64,000 nt of DNA from Micrasema longulum (taxonomy: Eukaryota > Arthropoda > Insecta > Trichoptera > Brachycentridae): assembly GCA_022494885.1 (NCBI GenBank), contig JAGVSM010000460.1:89817-153816 (forward strand). The letters are read 5' to 3'. The translations under genes and the position numbers were made by a program. The notes beneath the pieces were generated by a model, which was not told where the DNA came from, did no database searches, and worked only from the letters and a program-made list of their open reading frames with translations. Of the stretch, positions 55,001-63,604 are shown one piece after another (position 1 is the stretch's first letter; every line of letters begins with the position of its first letter).

Positions 55001-58000
55001 TACAATTAATAATAAACTTAATTTAAATTTATGTGACAAAGAAGAGACCATTAGTGTGGAGTTTTGTTGCTATTTTCAAGAGGAACCAAAAATCTACAAA
55101 AGGTCAATCCATCCCAACTCCTTTCCTATTAATTTCAATTTTGCGCTGTGACAAATATAAATTTATATGCCTACTGTCGAGAGCCTTACGCATCGCCAAA
55201 AGGTAATCTAACATATATCTACAAAGTAAAATTAAATTTTCTGTATGAAAAGCAGAATACGCATACTATTTTTTTAATAGACAGTATTTAATTTTAATTT
55301 TAAAAAAAAATTAAATTAACGTGATTTTTTAATAAGAAAAAAAATAAAAGAGAAAAAAAATATATTTGCATTCTTATGATTTACCCGAATATTTCATTTT
55401 GAGGACCATTTTCAAAAAACGGAAATCGAGTTGGGGTGGAGTGGGATTCGAACCACGGACCTTTGGTCCGTGAGTCCGAGACACTAGCTACTGGACCACA
55501 ACCCGATTTTCCTATTGTCTATAAAGCAAAACAGATTTTATTTTCTATGAAAAATTAAATATTTATGTAATAGTGTTTAATGATGAGTTACGGACGAAGA
55601 TGCTAAAAAAAATTGAACAAATATACACATTTTCATACAGAAAACTCGATTTTACTTTACGGACAATAAATTAAAGATAACTCTGTTCACTTTCCATTGT
55701 AAACGGGCCCAAGGGGTGGTATTCTTAATCTTCTCTACCCCCTAGAGAGTGGTAAATTTGGGAACTTTTATTTTTTTAATGCGACGATACTTTTCTTCAT
55801 GTAATGGCCACACTGATGATTAAACATCAAATGATGTCTAGAACTGTTAAAAAAACTGAAAAAAATTAATACGGTTTGGTCAATTTAACCTAACTGTTTT
55901 AGGTAACGCTTAAGGTAACAATAATGTTCTAAATAAAAATTATCACGTTGTGTTCATATTTTGCACTTCACGTGTCCATATTTTTTAACGTTAATTTATC
56001 AGTGTGGCCAGACATGAAGAAAAGTGTAAACGCACGCAAAAAATGAAAATCCTCAAATTAATCACTATCTTGAGGGTAGAAAAGATTTATAAACCACCCC
56101 TTGGGGTTCCTGAACGACCCGTGTCAGTCAACTATTTTTATTTATTTATTTTATTTTTATTTATTAAGGAAAAACAACAGTTGTTATATAAGAATATAAA
56201 ATATAAAAAAATAGTACATACATCCAGTTAAAGTTTTTCACAAATAAAATGAGAGAACACGTTACACAGTAAAGAGAAAAATAATATATTTTATAAGACA
56301 TGAGAAAAAAAAGAGGTCTTAAGAAGGTTAAGGGATGAGGAAATAGAGTGGAGGAGTGGAGGAGAGGGATTTTCATAATATAGTTAACCAATTCAAAATT
56401 TTGATATTATAATAAAATAAACATAATTAAAGGAACATAAACTTATTACACACTCACAAATGTTTTATTTTACGGTGTTTCAAAAAGTTTTTTTTTGAAG
56501 TCACAAAATTTTGTATTAAAAATATCTAAATGGGGACCAAGTAAATTTAATTTGGAGCAGCTACGATAAATAAACGAGTTTTGTATAGATTTTTTTTTGG
56601 CAATAAATTATAGAAAAAATGAACTTGTCGTGTTGACTTTAAGGGACAATTGATTGAAATACGCTCCAAGAGATATGGACTATCGATAAAATTGTTTAAA
56701 ATTTTGAAGAGGAAAACAGCAACAAATCAATTTTAAAAAATATGGCTCGATTCAAAATGTTAATTTCTGTTTTTCAGGTCGAATAAAAGAGTCTGCACCC
56801 AGTCGTATTGTAAACGTATCTTCATTGGCTCATAAACTAGCTAACTTGGATTTGGATCGCTTAGACATGAGTAATACCAGCAGTGAAACGATTATTTACT
56901 CTAATTCTAAACTTGCCAATATATATTTTACTGTAGAACTAGCTGATAAACTCAGAGGAAAAGGTAATTACTTTTTAAGGATTTTGAAATTTTATTATGA
57001 GGTAGAAACACAAGCATTAATGACTAAATTAACATATTACAGTAGGAGTCACCCGAAAATTAATTTTCAGTGTGAGCCCACTATCGTATTAAGGACACTG
57101 CAGAAATCGAATCATACATTTCATGTATGTATAAAATTAATAATGTAAACATTAAATTGACTATTAACAAACAGCTGATATGAGCGGATCTAAAATCGCT
57201 GAGAAACACGGAATTAGTACATGACCTCAAAATCCTATCACAAAGTAAAATGAACACTGGACAATACATAAGTGAAAGCGTTTTCAGTTTCAACACGTAA
57301 TTCATACACTGCAGTTACAGTATGTAGTTTGGACAGCCACAGTGATATCCAACATATAGTCCAGTTCAGTGTTCAGTGATTCAACATTAAATGTCTACAC
57401 AGTTACTCTCTCTATTTCACATAATTTTCTTCTGTCACCTCCAACTGCGCAGGAGCTCCCATTCATACCATGCATTCGTTTCTACACTATAACAGTGATG
57501 TGGGGTCATAAGACATGTAATTGCCTAGACTTCCATATTCTCTTCTTGTAAGGTAGGGTGCTTTGATGCTTGTCGCTTAGAGTAAAACAAACCCATATTC
57601 GATATATTAGTTTATTGTTAAGAGAGGGAGAAACTATCGTGGAATGAGTTTGCCAGGGTATGTGGGTATGCAGATACTGTAAATATGTTGTTTTTGCCAA
57701 TCAACATACATACTCGAAAACGATTTCCATCTCTGTTGTTACGAGTATATCGCACCCCCGCCAATACGCTGTGGTATGTTTAAATCGGCCATTTTGGAGG
57801 AGAGCACGTTATTTTTATTTTTTTAACGCAACTTACTCGATGTACATTGATTGGTTTTATAATGTCAAGTATTTATAATGGTATTCGCTGATTTGTCTGT
57901 TGATATATGAAAAAAAACAATGAAGCATTATAATATTTGCCATGATCTTTGATTTTTTAAAAACCAACACAGTTATATTATTAAACAAAACATATAGAGA

Positions 58001-59460
58001 ATAACAACAAATAACAAGACCAATTATGGGTTTCATGAAAGAACAAAACTATAAAAAACAAAACGTACAGTTCGCTAGGAGTGAAAGGAAGTGGGATGGG
58101 AAAATAGGAAAGGAAGAGAAGGAAGAAGACAGAGTAAGCAAATACAAAACAATGCAAGAAGAAACAAAAATGAAATATATCTACACATACAACAAACATA
58201 CATACATATACATACACACACATCCATATACCTATGTATATACATATACACACATCAACATATATGTATACACAAATACACATACGTAGATACATACGCG
58301 TACATATATATAATTAATAATAAAAGAAAGAAAACCAATAAATCAAACTAAAAATAGCAACTAAAAATTTAGCTTTTGTGACGTCTCCGTCGCAATTTTG
58401 ATATGTTTTAAAAACAATATTTTGTTTCGTTGAAAAGATCTATAGTTCTAAAGTTTTTATCGTACGACGCGACATGCATACTCGATAAATGTTTTCTTTT
58501 TTACCCAAAGGTGAAAAAATATGATTAAGTCTTTTGAATCTGTGTATTCTAACTTTAATAGTTAGTTTTATTAATTTAGTTATTTCAGATTTTACATGAA
58601 TAAACCTGCTTTTGAACAATTTTTGGATCTTTAAGAGAACTGATTCCACAGTGTTTTGCTGCATGTACATTATTAGGAAAATTATCATTTGTTTTGCAAT
58701 CCAAATGTTAATAAATTTGTTTTGTATATTTTCAATTCTGTTTGCACGACAATCATTAATAGGATTCCATATAATTGAACCGAATTCAAGTGCACATATG
58801 AAAAATGCAATATTAATAAAACATTTTACTCCATTGATTTTTAAAAAATACTGAAGCTAGAAATATATCTCGAACAAAAAAACATCAGTGACATACGTCA
58901 GTATTTTTCAAAGAAAGAGAAATATTTATGACAGTGTAATTCTAGGGTTTCGATATTTTAATCTTGAAAACTCCATTTTATGTGGCAAATACGATTAATT
59001 AAAATTGTTGTTTTAGGAGTAACGGTGAACAGTTTACACCCTGGAGTTGTGTTGACAGAAATAATCAGAAATGCTCCATCATACTTCCAAATGATTTGGA
59101 ATACTTTGGTGTGGATGTTTTGTAAGGTAATTGCGATGAAATGTAATTTTATGACTTGCTTCTAAATTCATACGAGATAATTATTTTACAATCTGCATTT
59201 AATTGAAATTGTATACCTTTTAAAATACGCCTTCTGTCTAATGACTGTTACGTGTTTGCTTATAGAGCGCCTGGGAAGGAGCGCAGACCCAGATCTTCCT
59301 GTGCGTATCCCGATCTGTGGACAATGTAACGGGAGAGTACTTTTCTGACTGCAAGTCTGTATCTACGACCTCAGCCGCAAGGGACAGGAAAAAGTCCGCC
59401 AAACTCTGGGAGCTTAGTGAGCGAGCGGTCAAGCTACAGGCCAGCGAGAGGCACTACTAA
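42918..59460 (+). CDS. Retinol dehydrogenase 11-14-like short-chain dehydrogenase/reductase (gene span)
   Basis: Six exons: 42918-43056, 44939-45069, 54573-54771, 56778-56963, 59017-59126, 59266-59460. Junctions are AG/GT and phases match, giving 960 coding bases and 319 residues, the usual size for this class. Domains: an N-terminal hydrophobic anchor (about residues 5-21), Rossmann motif TGASAGLG (42-49), NNAG (121-124), catalytic Ser172, Tyr197 and Lys201 (VSS; YSNSK), then NSLHPGVVLTEI and the C-terminal VTGEYFSDCK. Vertebrate relatives reduce retinaldehyde or lipid aldehydes with NADPH on ER or mitochondrial membranes. The insect substrate is unknown. ARRGARVVMLCRD after the Rossmann motif fits NADP(H) preference. 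ATG 42918 is the first in frame after a UTR acceptor. No direct neighbour suggests a pathway. Very long introns are filled with mobile elements. Confidence 0.93.
43240..43860. repeat. Repeat R copies in both orientations
   Basis: 43240-43370 is a reversed copy. 43670-43860 joins a forward first module to a reversed second module, so that TAACGTATTACAACAGAGGT and CATCTCTGTTGTAATATGTT face each other. Confidence 0.65.
44116..44231. mobile_element. Short foldback repeat
   Basis: AAGTTATGCCTAGAGATAGT, GGTAAAATAAGGATGGGAAT pair with TTTCCATCCGTATTCTTCCA, CTATGCCTAGGCGTAACTT. A second nested palindrome (TAAGGATGG...CCATCCTTA) occupies the left half. Confidence 0.75.
44352..44548 (-). mobile_element. 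tRNA-derived SINE, family A, copy 2
   Basis: Body AATTTTGAGGGCTATTTTCA, then GGGATTCGAACCACTGATCA and GAGACACTAGCCACGGGACT on the plus strand, i.e. a minus-strand element, the same as at 13103. Confidence 0.8.
44785..44860 (+). pseudogene. Fossil duplicate of dehydrogenase exon 2
   Basis: TTTGGAGTCCGCTGAGGATT, TCGTAAGAAGGGGAGCTCGG, GTGGTGATGCTGTCTAGAGA aligns with 44946-45010 at roughly 85% by eye. The frame stays open (LESAEDFVRRGARVVMLSRD). There is no acceptor with the required two-base phase just upstream, and homology stops after RDI, so it cannot replace exon 2. Confidence 0.8.
44939..45069 (+). CDS. Dehydrogenase exon 2: Rossmann continuation
   Basis: Acceptor TATTGTTGTAG ends at 44938; two bases complete Gly47. 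Encodes LGLESTKDFARRGARVVMLC, RDMAKGERVRKAIAQETGN. Donor GTCAGT at 45070 (a legal but less common form). A fossil copy lies 154 bases upstream. Confidence 0.92.
45182..45376 (-). mobile_element. tRNA-derived SINE, family A, copy 3
   Basis: GGGATTCGAACCACAGACCT, GGTCCGTGAGTCCGAGACAC, TAGCCACAGGACCACAACCC with the AACAAGTTGTAAATAACTCA body. It lies 110 bases after dehydrogenase exon 2. Confidence 0.82.
45790..45930. mobile_element. Penelope-type core motif followed by SINE fragment
   Basis: TTGAAGAAGGCAAGGTGTTG then CCGAAACTAGTTGG (45784-45815) has the hammerhead-like layout. From 45836 an (ATC)n tail and TTTCCGCACCTAATAGGGCA, GGGCACTGGATTGTTACACC match the GATGAT-tailed SINE, reversed. Confidence 0.55.
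46205..46305 (-). mobile_element. tRNA-like SINE head
   Basis: The minus strand reads CAGCCTCGTGGTGTAATGTT, CAGCGCGTTTGCCTACCACG, CTCGGGTTCGATTCCCGAGA. A and B boxes are intact, and the T-arm pairs (CTCGGG/CCCGAG). Confidence 0.72.
46333..47043 (-). mobile_element. Helitron-like repeat, copy 2
   Basis: ACTAGCTGACCCGACAGACG, TTGTCCTGCCCGAACGTTGG at the left (3' end on the minus strand) and GTGACATCACACGTACAGAG, TATATATATATAAAGATATT at the right (5' end). Confidence 0.62.
47230..47500 (+). mobile_element. CR1/jockey-like LINE reverse-transcriptase fragment
   Basis: Reads DTTNKIKYLGVYIVQNLKWK, DHISELVKRIRKCIYIFIRL, KIAYYSIVQSMRSNLQYCLW. KYLG-Y---NLKW--HI is the standard box 7/thumb start of jockey/CR1-type elements. 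Truncated. Confidence 0.75.
47690..47875 (-). mobile_element. RTE-like LINE 3' tail fragment
   Basis: ATCACGCCGTTTCCCCATAG, GGGTAGGTAGAGAGGATAGA matches 37620-37655 in the same orientation. It keeps only the tail and an (AAC)n edge. Confidence 0.65.
47885..48270 (-). mobile_element. LINE 3' region, uninterrupted (empty-site) copy
   Basis: Reverse complement of 36330-36900 without the foldback. The joint CACTGTAACTCTCC (47955-47968) is where the 36590-36822 insertion sits in the other copy. Confidence 0.78.
48352..48545 (+). repeat. Dispersed repeat R, two-module copy
   Basis: ATATTTTGAGTTTGCTCAAA, TCCTAGGGAGTTTATTTAAA, ATCTGTCATTGGCTGGTTTA, AGTGACCACTTTACACACCC, CTGCCTACGTTTG. Confidence 0.72.
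48860..48940 (+). pseudogene. THAP-type zinc finger N-terminal fragment
   Basis: MPCCVLLKCRNTARILKKQD then GTTFHV and TAG. M-P-C-V--C-N------K-DG-TFH is the opening of the C2CH THAP DNA-binding domain. Only two of the metal ligands region and the FH motif remain before the stop. THAP domains occur in transposases (P elements) and in host regulators. This piece is too short to decide. Confidence 0.6.
49350..49607 (+). CDS. Unidentified 85-residue open frame inside the Helitron-like copy
   Basis: MDIFTPDLESKICITMLNVN, NPCYAKNECPRIQHYVYTDT, REHEDLNHNKKDRDAVRRRV, SSKTVFSQLMTMIGDPRA. Hydrophilic, basic C-terminal half, no recognised domain or membrane segment. The codon composition is less AT-rich than the flanks. 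No obvious promoter. It could be captured gene sequence or chance. Confidence 0.25.
   Translation: MDIFTPDLESKICITMLNVNTKNINPCYAKNECPRIQHYVYTDTLYKREHEDLNHNKKDRDAVRRRVSSKTVFSQLMTMIGDPRA
51650..52640 (+). mobile_element. Partial Helitron-like repeat followed by a CR1/jockey-like LINE 3' end
   Basis: 51650-52020 shares GGGGTTGCATTTAACGATCA and related spacing with the Helitron-like family. From 52040, a second copy of the 28820-29505 LINE: CCTATGTAAAAACTAAAATA, AAAACGAGAAAAGGACAATC, stop at 52554, GTAAGGGTTTATCAATGAAA, A-rich tail. Its reverse-transcriptase frame has a one-base deletion near 52170. Confidence 0.7.
53585..54260 (-). mobile_element. Penelope-like element relic with hammerhead-like core
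   Basis: The minus strand at 53652-53612 reads CCTGAGGATTGGTAATACTG, ATTACCCGAAACTAGTTTTG: CUGAGGA, a pairing GGTAAT/ATTACC stem, then GAAAC. 54113-54210 repeats the end of the 3025-3607 Penelope-like unit (TTATTATGAAAATAAAACTT; TGTTACGAAGTGAATGC). Confidence 0.6.
54573..54771 (+). CDS. Dehydrogenase exon 3: NNAG
   Basis: Acceptor TTTTTGATTTCAG ends at 54572. Encodes LKRVDFTSLASVRSCAKEIL, IDVLLNNAGSGG, SNHFGPFLFTNILL. Donor GTAATA at 54772; phase 1. The intron before it is about 9.5 kb. Confidence 0.93.
55331..55506 (-). mobile_element. tRNA-derived SINE, family A, copy 4
   Basis: GGGATTCGAACCACGGACCT, CGAGACACTAGCTACTGGAC, CACAACCCGATTTT. It lacks part of the ACAACTCG body segment. Confidence 0.8.
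55708..56105. mobile_element. MITE, copy 2 of the 11392 family
   Basis: Ends CCCAAGGGGTGGTATTCTTA and TTTATAAACCACCCCTTGGG. Inner CCACACTGATGATTAAACAT and ATTTATCAGTGTGGCCAGAC arms. The flank TCTACAAAGTAAAATTAA.TTTTCTGTATGA is also near copy 1 (11225), so both may sit in one larger element. Confidence 0.78.
56140..56750 (-). mobile_element. LINE 3' end relic with AAAT tail
   Basis: Opens with (TTTA)n (TTATTTATTTTATTTTTATT) and is A/T-rich with a degenerate minus-strand frame. Tentative. Confidence 0.35.
56778..56963 (+). CDS. Dehydrogenase exon 4: catalytic Ser-Tyr-Lys
   Basis: Acceptor TGTTTTTCAG ends at 56777. Encodes RIKESAPSRIVNVSSLAHKL...ETIIYSNSKLANIYF. The YxxxK pair and preceding serine are intact. 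Donor GTAATT at 56964; phase 1. Confidence 0.93.
58025..58315. repeat. Low-complexity purine stretch and CATA/CACA microsatellite
   Basis: GGAAAGGAAGAGAAGGAAGA, then CATACATATACATACACACA, CATCAACATATATGTATACA. Open frames here are by-products of the repeat. Confidence 0.8.
58380..58860 (-). mobile_element. LINE reverse-transcriptase C-terminal relic
   Basis: Minus frame: FFICALEFGSIIWNPINDCR, ANRIENIQNKFINIW, then KSRFIHVKSEITKLIKL, KLNHIFSPLGKK-like text. A-LE-GS--W-P------IE-IQ-KF is the thumb block of non-LTR reverse transcriptases. It lies in the last-but-one dehydrogenase intron. Confidence 0.7.
59017..59126 (+). CDS. Dehydrogenase exon 5: HPGVV
   Basis: Acceptor TGTTGTTTTAG ends at 59016. 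Encodes GVTVNSLHPGVVLTEIIRNA, PSYFQMIWNTLVWMFCK. Donor GTAATT at 59127; phase 0. Confidence 0.92.
59266..59460 (+). CDS. Dehydrogenase exon 6: C-terminus
   Basis: Acceptor TGTTTGCTTATAG ends at 59265. Encodes SAWEGAQTQIFLCVSRSVDN, VTGEYFSDCKSVSTTSAARD, WELSERAVKLQASERHY and TAA at 59458-59460. It has the EGAQT and YFSDCK signatures of the family. Its last 83 bases are copied, inverted, at 61372-61453. Confidence 0.93.
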   Translation, partial: SAWEGAQTQIFLCVSRSVDNVTGEYFSDCKSVSTTSAARDRKKSAKLWELSERAVKLQASERHY

Positions 59461-60149
59461 AATACGTCGACTCTTGGACTTCAATTGACAAGCTGTCAAA
59501 TTAAAACTGATTGACAAGATCAATAATGCCGAGGACACTGTTTGAGAAAATAGTGCCGTTTTTCAAAAAATACCTAAAGAATGGCGTTCAAGGCATACTT
59601 TCAACCTTGAGGAAAACATTAAAAAACAATTCAAACATTATAAGATATTTTCCTTTATCACACTCGACATATCTATACAATCCTTACAGGACACTGCAGA
59701 TTGAATTAATCCCTTGCTAGAATGAACCTTTAAATTAGAACAAAGAAATGAGAATGAGAAAATGTTGCAACAGAGAGGGAAAACCTTATTATGAATAACT
59801 CCAGTCTGCATTTGGTTTGGACATACTCAAAACATTCAAGAATGAACCTTTCTAAAACTCTACATGTAGGTTCTGCAATACAGATGATTTTAATTTCAAT
59901 TTTATTTATTCATATATATGTACATTACAAAATGGAATGTCTGAATTCATACATAAAGAAATAATGAAAATAATCAGGTACATAATCAGGTATATAAAAA
60001 TATCACATAAGTATACATAATATCCAGAGAATAATATGTTTAAAAAGTAAGAGAATCTTCTATCTTCTATCTTCTTCTTCTAACAATTTACATGTATAAA
60101 AATGAATCAATCAATCACAACCGTGTTGTGTCTCGCAAAAACTCAGAAA

Positions 60150-61345
60150 TGGCTAGACAGATTTACATGCGGTTTTTTGCAAACTTTCTAATTCACGTAC
60201 TTACAGCTTGGGCGTATCTTAGGTTTACAAATAATAACATCTTCAATATATTGAGTAGAAAAAAAGTTAGAAGCATTTATGTGTTTTCATCGATTTTTCA
60301 GGGTTGCATTCGACTGAAATGCATTTTCCAGAAAATTTGGAGAATGTTATTTTTTGTAAATTAAAAAGTTTGTATTTTAACGTTTACAAACATCAAATAT
60401 TTTCAATGGATACTGGATTGATTAATTTCCTAACAATTTCTTAATTTCTACATGTTAACATATTTTTAATGGATTTTTAGTCTTGGAGTATTTATTTATT
60501 TATTTATTTTATTTTATTTGGGAAATCAACAGTTCTACATACATATTTTTAGTAAACAAACAGATATAGTGTATAAACTCAGAACTAATAACAGATTTCC
60601 ACATAGTATACAAAGTTAGTAAAGAAAATATTACATATCAAATAAATACATACAATTTATACATACATACAATTTATACATATAAAAATGTTATTTTCAT
60701 GTACTCAATAATTAAGGACAAAAATGCTTGAAGAGAGGATAAGGAGGGGAGGGGAGATGTACATATTTATTATTATAATGTCTACTAAGTTACATAATAC
60801 ATTTTTAGTGTAAATTTTAAATCTGACAGGTGATGTTTGTGTAATCTATATTTTTAAATTTTGTATTGTACATTGAAAAAGTCCTACGAAAAAAAGCATT
60901 TTTAACATACGATGTTTTACTTATTGGTACATAAAACAGGTGGTACCGTCTACAAATCCTGGCTGGCACATGTATTGTTATTAAACCAAGTAGCTCTGTA
61001 CAGTCAACCATTCCTGTCATAATTTTGTAAAACAGTAGTTGGTCCGCACACACTCTGCGGTATTGTAGAGAAATGATTCCATGGAAGGTGGAGGCAGTGA
61101 GAGTAGATACATAAGAATATTAGTAATACGTATTTTTTAGTAATGTTTAAAAAAAAATAACCGGCATTCGAGACATTTTGGAAAAACGGATTCTTACACA
61201 GTATGCACCACTGCCGGTAAGTAGCGTAAAGTTTGACATTTTCAAAAAGAGTTCTTTATTTGAAAAAATATTTTTCCATGTTTTGGAATTCAACCACAAA
61301 CAAGTACCAAAGTAACTAGATATCAATGAAAAGTATTTTTCCTTT
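60150..61345 (+). mobile_element. Partial Helitron-like repeat split by a LINE
   Basis: 60295-60430 (CAGGGTTGCATTCGACTGAA, AACGTTTACAAACATCAAAT) and 61200-61345 (GTAAAGTTTGACATTTTCAA, GAATTCAACCACAAACAAGT) are two halves of the family also seen at 50140-50520. A minus-strand LINE lies between them. Confidence 0.55.
60488..61085 (-). mobile_element. Jockey-like LINE 3' end
   Basis: Minus frame from 61053: MCADQLLFYKIMTGMVDCTE, LLGLITIHVPARICRRYHLF, YVPISKTSYVKNAF. LL-YKI--G-VDC-ELL--I--HVP-R--R is a reverse-transcriptase C-terminal block. The 3' end on the minus strand is AAAT-rich at 60488-60515. Confidence 0.75.
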
Positions 61346-61371
61346 TATACTAAAAGTTTTTGCATTTTATT

Positions 61372-61453
61372 TTAGTAGCGTCTCTCGCTGGCCTGTAGCT
61401 TGACCGCTCGCTCACTAAGCTCCCAGAGTTTGGCGGACTTTTTCCTGTCCTTG
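61372..61453 (-). pseudogene. Inverted partial duplicate of dehydrogenase exon 6
   Basis: The minus strand reads GGACAGGAAAAAGTCCGCCA, AACTCTGGGAGCTTAGTGAG, CGAGCGGTCAAGCTACAGGC, CAGCGAGAGACGCTACTAAA. It matches 59378-59460 with only a few differences and keeps the stop codon. Homology ends abruptly on both sides. It lies 1.9 kb beyond the gene, in the opposite orientation. Confidence 0.88.
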
Positions 61454-61469
61454 GCAGGAAAATGTATGT

Positions 61470-62660
61470 GTGGGTTTCATGAAGGTCAGTTCTACGGGAA
61501 ATTGGATAATAAAATGTTTTTTTAAACGATATTCAAATTAGAGCACATACAAGGTTTTCTTGTAATTTGCATGATTTAATACCCAAAACATGTACGACCG
61601 GTCGCGTGCACAAAGTTTTTAACTAGGGTACGCAGTAGAAAAAAAGTACGTTTTATATAGTATAAGTAATCAATCTTACCAAACAGTTTCCTTCACTCGT
61701 CACATTAGTTTGAATCACTATGTTGTAGTTAATATTGAAATTACCCAAGCTACATAAAATATCCAAATAAATGCTAAATTTATATGATGTATTTCTTATT
61801 TTAATATAATTTATATAATATTTTGCTACGAATATCTTTATTTGAAATATTTTTAGATTTTCATTTATTACGGTTTCTGGTTGCTGCACTCAAAATTAAA
61901 TCATTTTGAGCTCTATTTGACATTCCCGTAAATGCACTACTAGATAATTGCTATTGATTTTCCAAGATACCGACACATTTAGCTAGCAAATCAATAAGTT
62001 CAAAAAATCACCTTTATTAATTTTATTAAAAAATTTACCGCGGAACATCTCGATTGTATAATTATAATAGCAACCAAATTGAGGCTATTTATTCGATATG
62101 ACTGTATTTTATTAAATAATAATCGAAAAAAACGCTAGATGTCAGTAGCGTATTCGTTTGTTTTTTCTAAAACAATGTTCCTACCTACCAACGTTCGGAA
62201 AGCACTGCCTACTAGCTTACACATACACACGTAATTACAACTGAAATAAAACCCACACATACACATTTCGTTCCCGCATCCCGTTATGTTCATATGGAAG
62301 AAAAAGGCATTTGTAGTTCGTGCTTTTCCCGACCCAGGTCGATAGCGGCGCGCTGATCGGTACAATACACTACTTAACCGAATTATCTCTGGCGCATTTT
62401 TCAAATTTTAAATACTTACTAATATTTTTGATATTATTTTTTGTTATTATTTTATTGAAATTCTAGTAGGGTAGGCACTGCTTATGTGCCTTTATGGAAC
62501 GCACGCCACCGTGTACGACTATCGGTCAGATAAGCTTCTCTTACGTGGCCCCAAGAATATTTTATGTCCTGGATGAACATATCAAGTTCTCCGAAAGGAA
62601 AGCCGTTTTCTAATTTTGTCTAATGGAAGAGACCATTGCAGGAGACTGCTGAGAGACCAC
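61470..62660. other. No recognisable gene
   Basis: AT-rich until 62100. 62200-62400 and 62470-62640 are less AT-rich but show no protein similarity I can name. Confidence 0.35.
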
Positions 62661-62675
62661 AGAGATTTATATACT

Positions 62676-63351
62676 ACTAGCGGACCGACAGACGTTGTCC
62701 TGCCCGAATGTTGGCTTGCCTGCTATTAGCTTAAAATAATACTTTTCATTGATAAGTAGGTACCTAGGTACTTGTTTGTGATTAAATTCCCAAACTAAAA
62801 ATTGTTAATATTCAAATATTTAATTTAAGTAGGTACCTGTTTATGATTCAATTCCAAAACATAAAATTAGCGTTTTTTCAAATATGGCATTATTTTTGAA
62901 AAACGTCAAACTCCGGTCTTTTTACCAACGGAGGGGTGTAGGAAAACGATTTTTGAAAATGTATTGAATTCAATATTATTTTAGTATTACCAAAATTCCA
63001 GTAAAAAAAAATAAATGGGTAAAAATTATAAGCAATTTTTAAGGAAAAAATCTGATTGATATCCACCAAAAAAATAAATTGTTTGTAAACATTAAAAAAC
63101 AAACATTTTTTATACACTAAAAAACATTCTAAATGCATTCTCCTCGAATGAAACCCTTGTAAATTGATGAATAAAACGTGTATGCTCTTTACTTCTTTTT
63201 TACATATTGGATTGAAGATTTTTATATCTAAGAACACGCACAGAGCAAAGATCTAGATTTCTCTGAAAACCGCACGTAAATCGGTTTAGCTGTTTAGGAG
63301 GAGTTTAGTGACATCACACGTACAGAGAAGTAATACATATATATAAAGATT
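62676..63351 (-). mobile_element. Helitron-like repeat, copy 4
   Basis: ACTAGCGGACCGACAGACGT, TGTCCTGCCCGAATGTTGGC at the left; CGCACGTAAATCGGTTTAGC, GTGACATCACACGTACAGAG, ATATATATAAAGATTAG at the right. Same order as 46333-47043. Confidence 0.65.
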
Positions 63352-63604
63352 AGTTGTGTTGTCCAGATGTTTATGAAAATGGATGTTAAAGTAATAATGT
63401 TTATTTTGGTATTTTTAAATTTTATGTATGCTTCCACTTTCCATCGTGTTGTATCACGCCGATCTTTAAAACCGAAACCTCCAGTTTAAGGATGCAATAT
63501 TTTTTATTAAAGTTTATCTTCGTAAGAATAAATAAATAAAAATTACAAAAAATATAATACTGATTGTAAATGAATCCGTAATTATAATACCAGAAATAAA
63601 GCAC

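Noticed and set aside
58026..58351. Tyr/Ile/Thr-rich open frames
   Set aside because: Products of the CATA/CACA microsatellite.
61372..61460. Last exon of a second, minus-strand dehydrogenase gene
   Set aside because: No other dehydrogenase exons are seen on the minus strand within reach and homology starts mid-exon; partial duplication is simpler.
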